From the NCBI RefSeq assembly GCF_029894125.1, contig NZ_JARXYZ010000052.1, positions 1-46,976 on the forward strand: a stretch of DNA of 46,976 bases. The letters are read 5' to 3'. Below the pieces are notes generated by a model. That model was not told where the DNA came from and searched no databases. It was given only the letters and a program-made list of their open reading frames with translations. The DNA is from Kitasatospora sp. MAA19. GTDB taxonomy: Bacteria > Actinomycetota > Actinomycetes > Streptomycetales > Streptomycetaceae. A program made the position numbers and the translations under genes. Position 1 is the stretch's first letter; each line of letters opens with the position of its first letter. Below are positions 22,731 through 29,162 of this stretch, in pieces.

Positions 22731-23273
22731 ATGCGCCTTTCCCTCCCGGCCGGCCTGCTCGCCGGCTGCACCGTGGCCCTGCTCCTCCAGCCCGCCGCCA
22801 CCGCCGGTCCGGCCGACCCGGACGGTGCCCGGCGCCGTGCCTCGGCCGGCGGCGGCTCGGTCACCTCACTGCCGCTCGGCCCCGGCTCCGGCCTGGCCCC
22901 GCGCACCACCGGGCCGTTCGAACTCCTCGGCGTCGACCGGCCCGTCCACGGCGCCCACACCCTCGGCTTCAACACCGACTCGGCGGGCGTCGCCGCCATC
23001 GGCACCTTCGTCTCCGACTCCCCGCCCCAGCCCCTCCTGGACGGCCTCGCCGCCATCGCCGCCTGGAAGCTCGGCCTCACCGGCCGCGCCGCGGACGGCC
23101 GCGCCCAGCTCACCTCCAGCTCCGACGCCAGCCGCTACCCCAAGGGCACCGTCGTCGCCTTCGACGCCGTCTCCGGCCACCGCGACGCCTTCAACACCGA
23201 GTGCCCCGGCGCCGCCCTCTACGCCCGGCTCCCCGCCCTCCGCGCGGCCGCGGCCCACCTCCAGACCCTCTAG
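22731..23273 (+). CDS. secreted PGRP/amidase-like protein lacking the N-terminal half of its domain
   Basis: 180 aa. A signal peptide (residues 1 to about 25) is followed by SVTSLPLGPGSGLAPRTTGPFELLGV, which in Streptomyces amidases opens a long N-terminal region. The chain then passes directly to DRPVHGAHTLGFNTDSAGVA, the second half of a peptidoglycan-recognition (amidase 2) domain. Zinc ligands near the end are present (His in SGHRDAFNTE, Cys in ECPG), but the first His and the catalytic Tyr of the family belong to the missing half. I infer an in-frame internal deletion of 200 or more residues. It may still be secreted but should not cleave peptidoglycan. Confidence 0.65.
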   Translation: MRLSLPAGLLAGCTVALLLQPAATAGPADPDGARRRASAGGGSVTSLPLGPGSGLAPRTTGPFELLGVDRPVHGAHTLGFNTDSAGVAAIGTFVSDSPPQPLLDGLAAIAAWKLGLTGRAADGRAQLTSSSDASRYPKGTVVAFDAVSGHRDAFNTECPGAALYARLPALRAAAAHLQTL

Positions 23274-23761
23274 GCAGGCCCCGGCACCCGCCCGACCAGC
23301 CCCCGCAGCTCCGCCGTCAAGGCCGCCGCCAGGTCCGGCCGGAGGTCGTACCGCGCCGGGGTGTTCTGCAGCAGCTCGATCCGCCACCCCGCCCCGGCGT
23401 TCACCGCGATCACCGTCTGCACCGCGTTGAGCGCCGGGTCCAGGTCCTCCGCGTCGTCCGGCACCAGCCCCGCGACGGCGTTCAGCTGCGCCACCCCGGC
23501 CCCCAGCGCGCGCACCCGCCGCACCCTGGCCACGTACTCCGGCGTCGCGTGGTCCGCGAAGATCCGTCCCAGCTCGGCGGCGATCACCGACCGCCCGCAG
23601 TGCCTGGTCCCGTCGAAGCCGACCACCTCCCCGTGCTCGGCGAACGGCCCGGCGAAGGCCGAGCCGTCCCGCTGGTTCCACCCCTCCAGCGCCCGGTGGT
23701 ACAGCGCCCGCACCGCGCTCTCGTCCCCGGAGGACAGCTCCGGCAGCCGCGTATCGTTCAT
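23270..23761 (-). CDS. SgcJ/EcaC-type SnoaL-like protein
   Basis: 163 aa, NTF2-like cone fold. Signature stretches are AVRALYHRALEGWNQRDGSAF, FAEHGEVVGFDGT, ELGRIFADH and WRIELLQNTPARYD. The name comes from enediyne and envelope gene clusters, but chromosomal copies such as this have no established reaction. The start is ATG 23761; 15 bases of leader separate it from the opposing start region of the glycosylase ATG alternative. Its stop overlaps the stop of the PGRP-like gene by two bases on the opposite strand. No catalytic residues can be named. Confidence 0.75.
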   Translation of the reverse strand: MNDTRLPELSSGDESAVRALYHRALEGWNQRDGSAFAGPFAEHGEVVGFDGTRHCGRSVIAAELGRIFADHATPEYVARVRRVRALGAGVAQLNAVAGLVPDDAEDLDPALNAVQTVIAVNAGAGWRIELLQNTPARYDLRPDLAAALTAELRGLVGRVPGPA

Positions 23762-23815
23762 ATCCCCATGGTCGACGAAGGCGGTGGAGCCGGACAGCGG
23801 AGGAGGCGTACGGCG

Positions 23816-24733
23816 GTGACGGGCGAGTCGGTACGGCGCTGGCGGCCGGGCTTCCCGCTGGACGCGGCCCGGACGCTGCTGCCGCTGCGCCGGGGCCCCG
23901 CCGACCCGGCGTACCGCACCACCGGCGACGGCGCGATCTGGCGGGCGTCCCGGACCCCGGCGGGGATCGGGACGCTGCGGGTGCTGGCGCGGCCGGGGGC
24001 CGGCGAGGTGGAGGCCACCGCCTGGGGCCCGGGCGCGCAGTGGCTGCTGGAACGGCTGCCGGCGCTGCTGGGCGCGCAGGACGATCCGGAGGCCCTGGTG
24101 CTGCCGCCCGGCCCGCTGCGGGACGCCCAGCGCCGCACCGCCGGGGTCCGCCTCACCCGCACCGGACTGGTCCTGGAATCCCTCGTCCCGGCGATCCTGG
24201 AGCAGAAGGTGACCACCGACGAGGCGTACCGCGCCTGGCGCACCCTGCTGAGGGACTTCGGCACCGCGGCGCCGGGCCCGGCCGAGGGCCTGCGGGTGGC
24301 GCCGTCGGCCCGGGAGTGGGCCCTGGTGCCGAGCTGGGAGTGGCACCGTGCGGGGGTGGATCCGAAGCGCTCGGCGACGATCATGCGCGCCGTCCGGCTG
24401 GCCCCCCGGATGGAGCAGGCCTCCGCGATGGACCACGCCGAGGCCTTCGCCCGCCTCACCGCCGTCCCGGGGATCGGGACCTGGACGGCCGCCGAGACCC
24501 TGCAGCGCAGCAACGGCGACCCGGACGCCGTCTCGGTCGGCGACTTCCACCTGCCCAACCTGGTCGGCTGGGCCCTGGCCGGCCGCCCCCGCAGCGACGA
24601 CGCCCAGATGCTCGCCCTGCTGGAGCCCTACCGCCCGCACCGTCACCGCGTCTGCCGCCTCCTGGCAGCCACCGCCGTCCACGCCCCCCGCTACGGCCCC
24701 CGCCTCACCCCCAACGACCACCGGGGCAGATGA
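23816..24733 (+). CDS. DNA-3-methyladenine glycosylase family protein (HhH-GPD, AlkA-like)
   Basis: 305 aa. Base-excision enzyme expected to remove alkylated purines. The helix-hairpin-helix is LTAVPGIGTWTAAET (about 216-230), followed by the catalytic aspartate in VSVGDFHLPN, the usual spacing in this family. ILEQKVTTDEAYRAWRTL (about 126-143) is the typical first HhH-GPD helix pair. The N-terminal 100 residues form the AlkA-type TBP-like domain. The start is GTG 23816 because GGAGG lies nine bases upstream; ATG 23768 is in frame and would add 16 residues. The stop overlaps the ATG of a small downstream frame (ATGA). Confidence 0.88.
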   Translation: MTGESVRRWRPGFPLDAARTLLPLRRGPADPAYRTTGDGAIWRASRTPAGIGTLRVLARPGAGEVEATAWGPGAQWLLERLPALLGAQDDPEALVLPPGPLRDAQRRTAGVRLTRTGLVLESLVPAILEQKVTTDEAYRAWRTLLRDFGTAAPGPAEGLRVAPSAREWALVPSWEWHRAGVDPKRSATIMRAVRLAPRMEQASAMDHAEAFARLTAVPGIGTWTAAETLQRSNGDPDAVSVGDFHLPNLVGWALAGRPRSDDAQMLALLEPYRPHRHRVCRLLAATAVHAPRYGPRLTPNDHRGR

Positions 24734-24954
24734 CCGGCCCGGCGCCGCTACGCCGAGGTCGCGGCTTCCCCCTGGGCGCACGTCAAGTCGCTGTGCGCCT
24801 GGCCGAGTTGCTCCGTCGGGCCGAGGCGCGGACGCGCGCCGCCCGCGACGAGGCCGCCGACGCGCTGGCCGCCCGTGAGGCGGTGCAGCACCTGGGGGAC
24901 CCGACGATCGGGAGGGCCGCATTGCTCGCCGAGGTCGCTACCGCACCTCGATGA
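24730..24954 (+). CDS. possible small protein coupled to the glycosylase gene
   Basis: A 74-residue frame starts at ATG 24730, overlapping the glycosylase stop by ATGA. It has high third-position GC and an amphipathic, charged helix-like stretch (VRLAELLRRAEARTRAARDE). It overlaps the end of the convergent fbiB gene by 17 bases. No family recognised. It could be a genuine translationally coupled gene or a chance frame in GC-rich DNA; no other gene explains 24734-24937. Confidence 0.35.
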   Translation: MTGPAPLRRGRGFPLGARQVAVRLAELLRRAEARTRAARDEAADALAAREAVQHLGDPTIGRAALLAEVATAPR

Positions 24955-26230
24955 AGGCGTCGGCGCTGCGCTCGGGGCGCGCCCGCGGGGCTTCGGCGGG
25001 GCGGCCGACGGCGATGGCGCCCATCGGGTCCCAGCCGGCCGGGAGGTCGAGGGCGGCGCGGACGGTGTCGCGGCAGAACATGGTGGACGACACCCAGGCG
25101 GAGCCGTAGCCCTCGCCGGTGAGGGCGACGAGCAGGTTCTGCACGGCGGCGCCGGCGGCGACGGTGAACATCTCCCGTTCGGCGGTGGCGCGCCGCTGGT
25201 CGGGGTAGTGGTGCGAGCCGTCCATGACGAGGCACGGCACCACCAGGTAGGGCGCGTCGCGCAGGACGTCGCCGCGGGCGGTGCGGCGGGCGATCCGGGC
25301 GTCGTCCCAGCCATCGAGTTCGCGCAGGTCGCGCTGCCAGGCGGCGAGCATCGAGTCGAGCAGCCGGGTGCGGACCTCCGCCGTCTCCAGCAGGACGAAC
25401 CGCCACGGCGTGGTGTGGTGCGGAGCGGGCGCGGTGACGGCGGCGGCGACGGCGCGGCGGACGGCGGCGGGGTCGACGGGCTCGGCGGTGAAGGAGCGGA
25501 CGGTGCGCCGCAGGGTGACGGCCTGGCGCAGCGCCTCGGAGGTGCCGAGCCGGAACATGTCGTCGACGGCGGGGCGGACCAGCGGCCGGGCGCCTTCGCC
25601 GTCCTCGGCGGTGACGAGGTGGCCGAGCCCGCGGACGACGGCGACCGGCACCCCGGTGGCCTTGCCCTTCACCAGGTCGGCGGCGGCGGCGAGTTCGTCG
25701 GCGGTGGCGGTGACGGTGAGCGTCAGCTCGTTGCCGTGGCTGTCGGTGCGCCCCCGGTGGTCCTCCAGGACGGTGAGCCCGGCGGCGCCGATGGCGACGT
25801 CGGTGAGCCCGTTGCGCCAGGGGCGGCCGAAGGTGTCGGTGACGACGACGGCGAGCCGGCGTCCGGTGAGCCGCTGGAGCCCGGCGCGCAGCGCGCGGGC
25901 GGAGGCGTCCGGGTCCTCGGGCAGCAGCAGGACGGTGCCGGGGGCGGTGTTGGAGGCGTCGACGCCGGCGGCGGCCATGACGAAACCGTTGCGGTTCTCG
26001 ACGATCCGGGCGGGGCCGCGTCGGGCGACCACCCGGACGGTCTCGGCGTCGATCGCGGCCTCGCGGTCGGCGGCGTGCAGCAGCCGGCCCTCGGCCTTGC
26101 TGACGATCTTCGAGGTGACCAGCAGGATGTCGCCGTCCCGGTAGTCGCCGGCCTTGGCGAGCAGCGCGGCGAGGTCGGCCCCGGCGTCGACCTCCGGCAG
26201 CCCCTCGACCGGCAGGACCTCCAGGCTCAT
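24938..26230 (-). CDS. fbiB: bifunctional F420 biosynthesis protein FbiB (coenzyme F420:L-glutamate ligase + FMN reductase domain)
   Basis: 430 aa. The N-terminal CofE-like domain (about 1-245) adds glutamates to F420-0. Features are LLVTSKIVSKAEGRL, VENRNGFVMAAAGVDASN, VVVTDTFGRPWRNG and ADLVKGKATGVPVAVVRGLG. The C-terminal nitroreductase-like FMN domain (about 250-430) reduces the dehydro-F420-0 intermediate: RRTVRSFTAEPVDPAAV, HHTTPWRFVLLE, GAAVQNLLVALTGEGYGSAW. The fusion is normal for Actinobacteria. The start is ATG 26230, which overlaps the stop of a 26-codon repeat ORF (ATGA) and so may be translated by coupling to it. It follows fbiA in the same operon. Confidence 0.93.
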   Translation of the reverse strand: MSLEVLPVEGLPEVDAGADLAALLAKAGDYRDGDILLVTSKIVSKAEGRLLHAADREAAIDAETVRVVARRGPARIVENRNGFVMAAAGVDASNTAPGTVLLLPEDPDASARALRAGLQRLTGRRLAVVVTDTFGRPWRNGLTDVAIGAAGLTVLEDHRGRTDSHGNELTLTVTATADELAAAADLVKGKATGVPVAVVRGLGHLVTAEDGEGARPLVRPAVDDMFRLGTSEALRQAVTLRRTVRSFTAEPVDPAAVRRAVAAAVTAPAPHHTTPWRFVLLETAEVRTRLLDSMLAAWQRDLRELDGWDDARIARRTARGDVLRDAPYLVVPCLVMDGSHHYPDQRRATAEREMFTVAAGAAVQNLLVALTGEGYGSAWVSSTMFCRDTVRAALDLPAGWDPMGAIAVGRPAEAPRARPERSADAFIEVR

Positions 26231-26378
26231 GCGCCCACCTCGCCGCGCTCGGCGGTCGCTTCGCGAAACGCGCACCTTTTGACGGTTCGCGAGCTCCGCT
26301 CGCTCATGCGCCCACCTCGCCGCGCTCGGCGGTCGCTTCGCGAAACGCGCACCTTTTGACGGTTCGCGAGCTCCGCTC
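26225..26378 (-). repeat. perfect 77-bp tandem duplication between fbiA and fbiB
   Basis: Copies 26225-26301 and 26302-26378 look identical base for base. On the minus strand each carries three short inverted repeats: GCGAGC/GCTCGC, the palindrome TTCGCGAA, and CGCCG/CGGCG, giving a REP-like structure. Each copy reads as a 26-codon ORF whose start and stop overlap its neighbours by four bases. The unit is not found elsewhere in the window. Confidence 0.95.
26227..26307 (-). CDS. repeat-encoded 26-aa ORF, copy 2 (coupled to fbiB)
   Basis: ATG 26307 overlaps the stop of copy 1, and its TGA (26229-26227) overlaps the fbiB ATG 26230. The amino-acid sequence equals copy 1 after the start codon. 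GAGGTGGGCGC at the end of each copy provides a ribosome site for the next start, including fbiB. Confidence 0.4.
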   Translation of the reverse strand: MSERSSRTVKRCAFREATAERGEVGA

Positions 26379-26384
26379 GCTCAC
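26304..26384 (-). CDS. repeat-encoded 26-aa ORF, copy 1 (coupled to fbiA)
   Basis: GTG 26384 overlaps the fbiA stop as GTGA; the frame ends TGA at 26306-26304 inside the next ATGA. The product is basic and polar (contains SRTVKRCAFREATAERGEV). It may be translated only to pass ribosomes onward; no function known. Confidence 0.4.
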   Translation of the reverse strand: MSERSSRTVKRCAFREATAERGEVGA

Positions 26385-27340
26385 GTGCGCACCTGCTCGG
26401 CGAGGGCGAGCGCGGCCCGGGCCATCTCGGCGGTGGCCTCGACGTCGGTCATCAGCAGCGGGACGGCCCGGCATGCGATCCCGGCGGCCTCGACGGCGGC
26501 GACCGAGTCCTGGTCGGCGGTGTCGACGAGCCAGCCGTCGATCAGCGCGGAGCCGTAGTCGAGGGCGACGGCCTCGGCGGTGGCCTCGACGCCGACGGCG
26601 GCGAGCACCTTGTCGGCCATGCCGCGCACCGGGGCGCCGCCGATGATCGGGGAGAGCCCGACGACGGGTGCCGGGGCGGCGGCGACGGCCTCCCGGATGC
26701 CGGGGACGGAGAGGATGGTGCCGATCGAGACGACCGGGTTGGACGGCGGGAGGAGGATCACGTCGGCGTCGGCGATGGCCTCCAGGACGCCGGGCGCGGG
26801 CTTGGCGGTGTCGGCGCCGACCGGGATGATCGCCTCGGCGTCGACGGCGGCGTGCAGCTTGACCCAGTACTCCTGGAAGTGGATCGCCCGGGTGCCCTGC
26901 TCGTCGGTGATCCGCACGTGGGTCTCGACCCGGTCGTCGCTCATCGGCAGCAGCCGTACGCCGGGCTTCCAGCGCACGCACAGCGCCTCGGTGACCTGGC
27001 TGAGGCTGTAACCGGCGGTGAGCATCTGGCTGCGGACGAGGTGGGTGGCGAAGTCGCGGTCGCCGAGCCCGAACCACTCGGGGCCGACGCCGTACTCCTG
27101 CATCTCGGCCTTGATCGACCAGGTCTCGTCGGTGCGGCCCCAGCCCTGCTCCTCGTGGATGCCGCCGCCGAGGGTGTACATCACGGTGTCGAGGTCGGGA
27201 CAGACCTTGAGGCCGTAGAGGTGGATGTCGTCGCCGGTGTTGCCGATGACGGTGATCTCGTCCTGCGGTCCGACCGCCGCGAGGAGTCCGCGCAGGAAGC
27301 GCGCTCCGCCGATTCCGCCTGCCAGTGCCACGATGCGCAT
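26381..27340 (-). CDS. fbiA: 2-phospho-L-lactate (or phosphoenolpyruvate) transferase FbiA/CofD, F420 biosynthesis
   Basis: 319 aa, full length. Joins the phospholactate- or PEP-derived GDP-activated unit to the deazaflavin Fo to give F420-0 or its dehydro form. The N-terminus IVALAGGIGGARFLRGL (2-19) is the nucleotide-binding loop, followed by VIGNTGDDIHLYGLKVCPDLDT, strongly diagnostic of CofD. Later motifs are WFGLGDRDFATHLVR and LLPPSNPVVSIGTIL. Start ATG 27340 opens directly on the conserved strand. fbiB follows through the repeat ORFs. The Fo synthase gene and the guanylyltransferase gene are not in the window. Confidence 0.95.
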   Translation of the reverse strand: MRIVALAGGIGGARFLRGLLAAVGPQDEITVIGNTGDDIHLYGLKVCPDLDTVMYTLGGGIHEEQGWGRTDETWSIKAEMQEYGVGPEWFGLGDRDFATHLVRSQMLTAGYSLSQVTEALCVRWKPGVRLLPMSDDRVETHVRITDEQGTRAIHFQEYWVKLHAAVDAEAIIPVGADTAKPAPGVLEAIADADVILLPPSNPVVSIGTILSVPGIREAVAAAPAPVVGLSPIIGGAPVRGMADKVLAAVGVEATAEAVALDYGSALIDGWLVDTADQDSVAAVEAAGIACRAVPLLMTDVEATAEMARAALALAEQVRT

Positions 27341-27368
27341 GGGGCCATCCTGCCACGGCCGGACTGCC

Positions 27369-27409
27369 CGTCAGCCCGGCCGCCGCCGGGCGCGACGGCC
27401 GGGCTGACG
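27369..27409 (-). terminator. perfect 14-bp hairpin between cysteine dioxygenase and fbiA
   Basis: Arms 27369-27382 and 27396-27409 are exact reverse complements with a 13-base loop. It separates the cysteine dioxygenase transcript from fbiA on the minus strand. Confidence 0.8.
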
Positions 27410-27420
27410 ACGGCGGGTGC

Positions 27421-28044
27421 TCAGTGCGTCCCGGCCTGGGCCTGCGGGTGCTGTTCGGGGACGGAGGTGTCGCCGTACTGGTTCATCTCGGTGAGGCCCG
27501 GGGTGTAGAGGTGGATGGAGACGGCGGGTTCGAGCGTGCCGTTGACGACCTCGTGCAGGTAGCCGGAGGAGAAGACCCGCTGCCCGCCGGGGCGCAGGGT
27601 GCGCGCCGCTTCTCCCTCGTGGGTCAGCGAGCGCTCGATCAGCTCGCCCTGGACGACGGTCATCACGCCGGAGGACTCGCCGTGGTCGTGGAAGCCGCTG
27701 CTCTGGCCGGGCAGCCAGCTGAGCAGCCAGACCTCGTAGCCGGGGCCGGTCTCCAGCCGGGCGTACCAGCGGGTGAGCGCGTCGTAGCGGACCAGTGGCT
27801 CCCAGCGGGCGCGGTCGGCGGCGATCTCGCGGACCAGCCGGGCGTGGTCGGCGACGGTGGTGGGGTGGGCGGGCAGGTCGGTGCGGGCCAGGTGCGGGAA
27901 GGCGAGCGGGTCGCCGGCGATGGAGACGTCGCTGAGGCCGTCGGTCCAGCCCCGGGCGGACCGGGCGGGGCGGGCAGCGGCGGGTGCGAGTCCACGACGG
28001 GCGAGTTTGTTGCGGTCGCGGTTCCGCTGGCGGATGCGGGTCAT
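27421..28044 (-). CDS. cysteine dioxygenase family protein
   Basis: 207 aa cupin enzyme that oxidises L-cysteine to cysteinesulfinate with non-haem iron. Iron ligands are visible: His119 and His121 in GFHDHGESSGVMTVV and His164 in GYLHEVVNGT, the classic 3-His set of thiol dioxygenases. WLLSWLPGQSSGFHDHG is typical of the actinobacterial branch. The basic first 30 residues are outside the cupin and probably disordered; the start at ATG 28044 is the best candidate but a shorter start cannot be excluded. A Cys-rich leader ORF ends 128 bases upstream, suggesting induction according to cysteine supply. It is divergent from whiB. Confidence 0.88.
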   Translation of the reverse strand: MTRIRQRNRDRNKLARRGLAPAAARPARSARGWTDGLSDVSIAGDPLAFPHLARTDLPAHPTTVADHARLVREIAADRARWEPLVRYDALTRWYARLETGPGYEVWLLSWLPGQSSGFHDHGESSGVMTVVQGELIERSLTHEGEAARTLRPGGQRVFSSGYLHEVVNGTLEPAVSIHLYTPGLTEMNQYGDTSVPEQHPQAQAGTH

Positions 28045-28172
28045 GCGCACGGGAGTCGTCCTCGGAGTGGCGGCTGGTTCGTCAGGGATCAGCCGGATCC
28101 GGGATGTCCTGGGGCGGAATCGCGGGCGGCCTCTGTGCTTCCTGGGGGCGGCGCGCGGTGGGACGCGGGCGC

Positions 28173-28259
28173 CTAGATACAGCAGGAACAGAGGCGACAA
28201 CAAGAGTTCACGGCACGACGGAGCGTGGAACCGCTCCGGGGGCTGGCGAACTCTGACAT
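28173..28259 (-). CDS. cysteine-rich leader peptide of the cysteine dioxygenase gene
   Basis: 28 codons on the minus strand, ATG 28259 to TAG 28173-28175. The C-terminal part reads SCCRLCSCC then Ile and stop: five cysteines within nine residues, seven of whose codons would stall a ribosome short of Cys-tRNA. In the coding part a perfect 7-bp hairpin (28219-28225 with 28232-28238) lies upstream of the Cys codons. A TTGACA -35 candidate is at 28296-28291. The arrangement is that of a transcription or translation attenuator sensing cysteine. Its expression is inferred; no Shine-Dalgarno sequence is visible. Confidence 0.65.
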   Translation of the reverse strand: MSEFASPRSGSTLRRAVNSCCRLCSCCI

Positions 28260-28567
28260 GGGGGAAAGGAGACCGTACCCACGGTCCCGGTGTCAAACGC
28301 AGGGATGGGGTATTCGAGGGGGTTAGGTCCGGAAGCTGCCCGGATGGGGTGATAAATCACCGTCTATGTTTCGATGGGAAGATCGCCGGGAAGGCAGGGC
28401 GATGACCGGCCTGTGATGGTGACCGAGCGTCACTCGGCGAATAGGTGCGGACGGTTCGAGGCCGTCCGGGGCTTTTGGGCTGAAGGTCCAATGTGTCCGA
28501 ATATGTACACTATTCGTAACGGCTTGGTGCCGGGGAGTGAATCCTGGCCCCAATACCAGAGCTCGGC
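28260..28567. other. intergenic region between the cysteine leader ORF and the whiB promoter
   Basis: No gene seen. It holds several inverted repeats: GGTGAT/ATCACC at 28348-28361, CGGACGG/CCGTCCG at 28448-28468 followed by CTTTT, and CGAATA/TATTCG at 28498-28516 around a possible -10 box TACACT (28506-28511). These are candidate sites for the several developmental regulators known to act on whiB, and for the divergent cysteine dioxygenase promoter. Confidence 0.45.
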
Positions 28568-28597
28568 TTGACTGGGCCAGAGTGACGCAACTGTAAT
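28568..28597 (+). promoter_or_regulatory. whiB promoter
   Basis: TTGACT at 28568-28573 and TGTAAT at 28592-28597 with an 18-base spacer, close to the vegetative consensus. AGTGA/TCACT arms (28581-28585, 28599-28603) flank the -10 box, a likely operator. Confidence 0.65.
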
Positions 28598-28672
28598 TTC
28601 ACTCGTGTCGTCGGCCGCACGAGGCAACGGCAACCACGGGGACGCCAAGTAGGGGCAGAGGAGGCGCGCCAC

Positions 28673-28945
28673 ATGAGCGAGCTCTTTGAGCTGTTGATCG
28701 GTGACGGCATCGCGGAGGAAGAGGAGGAACTCGGTTGGCAGGAGCGCGCGTTGTGCGCCCAGACCGACCCCGAGTCCTTCTTCCCCGAGAAGGGCGGCTC
28801 CACTCGCGAGGCGAAGAAGGTCTGCCTCGCCTGCGAGGTCCGGTCGGAATGCCTGGAGTACGCCCTCGCCAATGACGAGCGGTTCGGCATCTGGGGCGGC
28901 CTCTCCGAGCGCGAGCGTCGTCGGCTCAAGAAGAGCGCGGTCTGA
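28673..28945 (+). CDS. whiB: WhiB developmental regulator (iron-sulfur Wbl protein)
   Basis: 90 aa. Sporulation regulator that works with WhiA to stop aerial growth and start septation; Wbl proteins bind a [4Fe-4S] cluster and sigma factor region 4. The four cluster cysteines are Cys28, Cys51, Cys54 and Cys60 (C-x2-C-x5-C spacing), followed by GIWGG (72-76) and the basic tail RRRLKKSAV. WQERALCAQTDPESFFPEKG is nearly identical to my memory of Streptomyces WhiB, so the orthologue call is firm. The acidic N-terminal stretch AEEEEELGW is slightly longer than usual. AGAGGAGG is nine bases before ATG 28673. Confidence 0.95.
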   Translation: MSELFELLIGDGIAEEEEELGWQERALCAQTDPESFFPEKGGSTREAKKVCLACEVRSECLEYALANDERFGIWGGLSERERRRLKKSAV

Positions 28946-28996
28946 CCGGGGTGGGCCCTGACCCCCGCTGACCCTTCGACAACCTCACAGCAGTAC

Positions 28997-29025
28997 GGGC
29001 GCCTCACCGCGGTGGTGGGGCGCTT
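28997..29025 (+). terminator. imperfect hairpin after whiB
   Basis: GCGCCTCAC pairs with GTG...GGGCGC around CGCG, with a bulge, and TTT follows. A weak but well-placed terminator. Confidence 0.4.
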
Positions 29026-29162
29026 TCGTGTTCCCGGCCCCCTCTTCACCGGTTCCGCACCGGCACCGCGGACGAAGCCGTCATCCGGAGCCGTTAGTGT
29101 GGTGCGCCATCCGGTTGCCGTTCACCGGCTGTGTCCACCGAGAACTGGGGCCCGCGCACTCG

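Noticed and set aside
26225..26378. CRISPR or short regularly spaced repeat array
   Set aside because: Only two abutting copies without spacers; it is a tandem duplication.
28441..28475. tRNA T-arm-like hairpin with loop TTCGAGG
   Set aside because: The stem is seven pairs rather than five, and there is no anticodon arm, D arm or acceptor stem around it.
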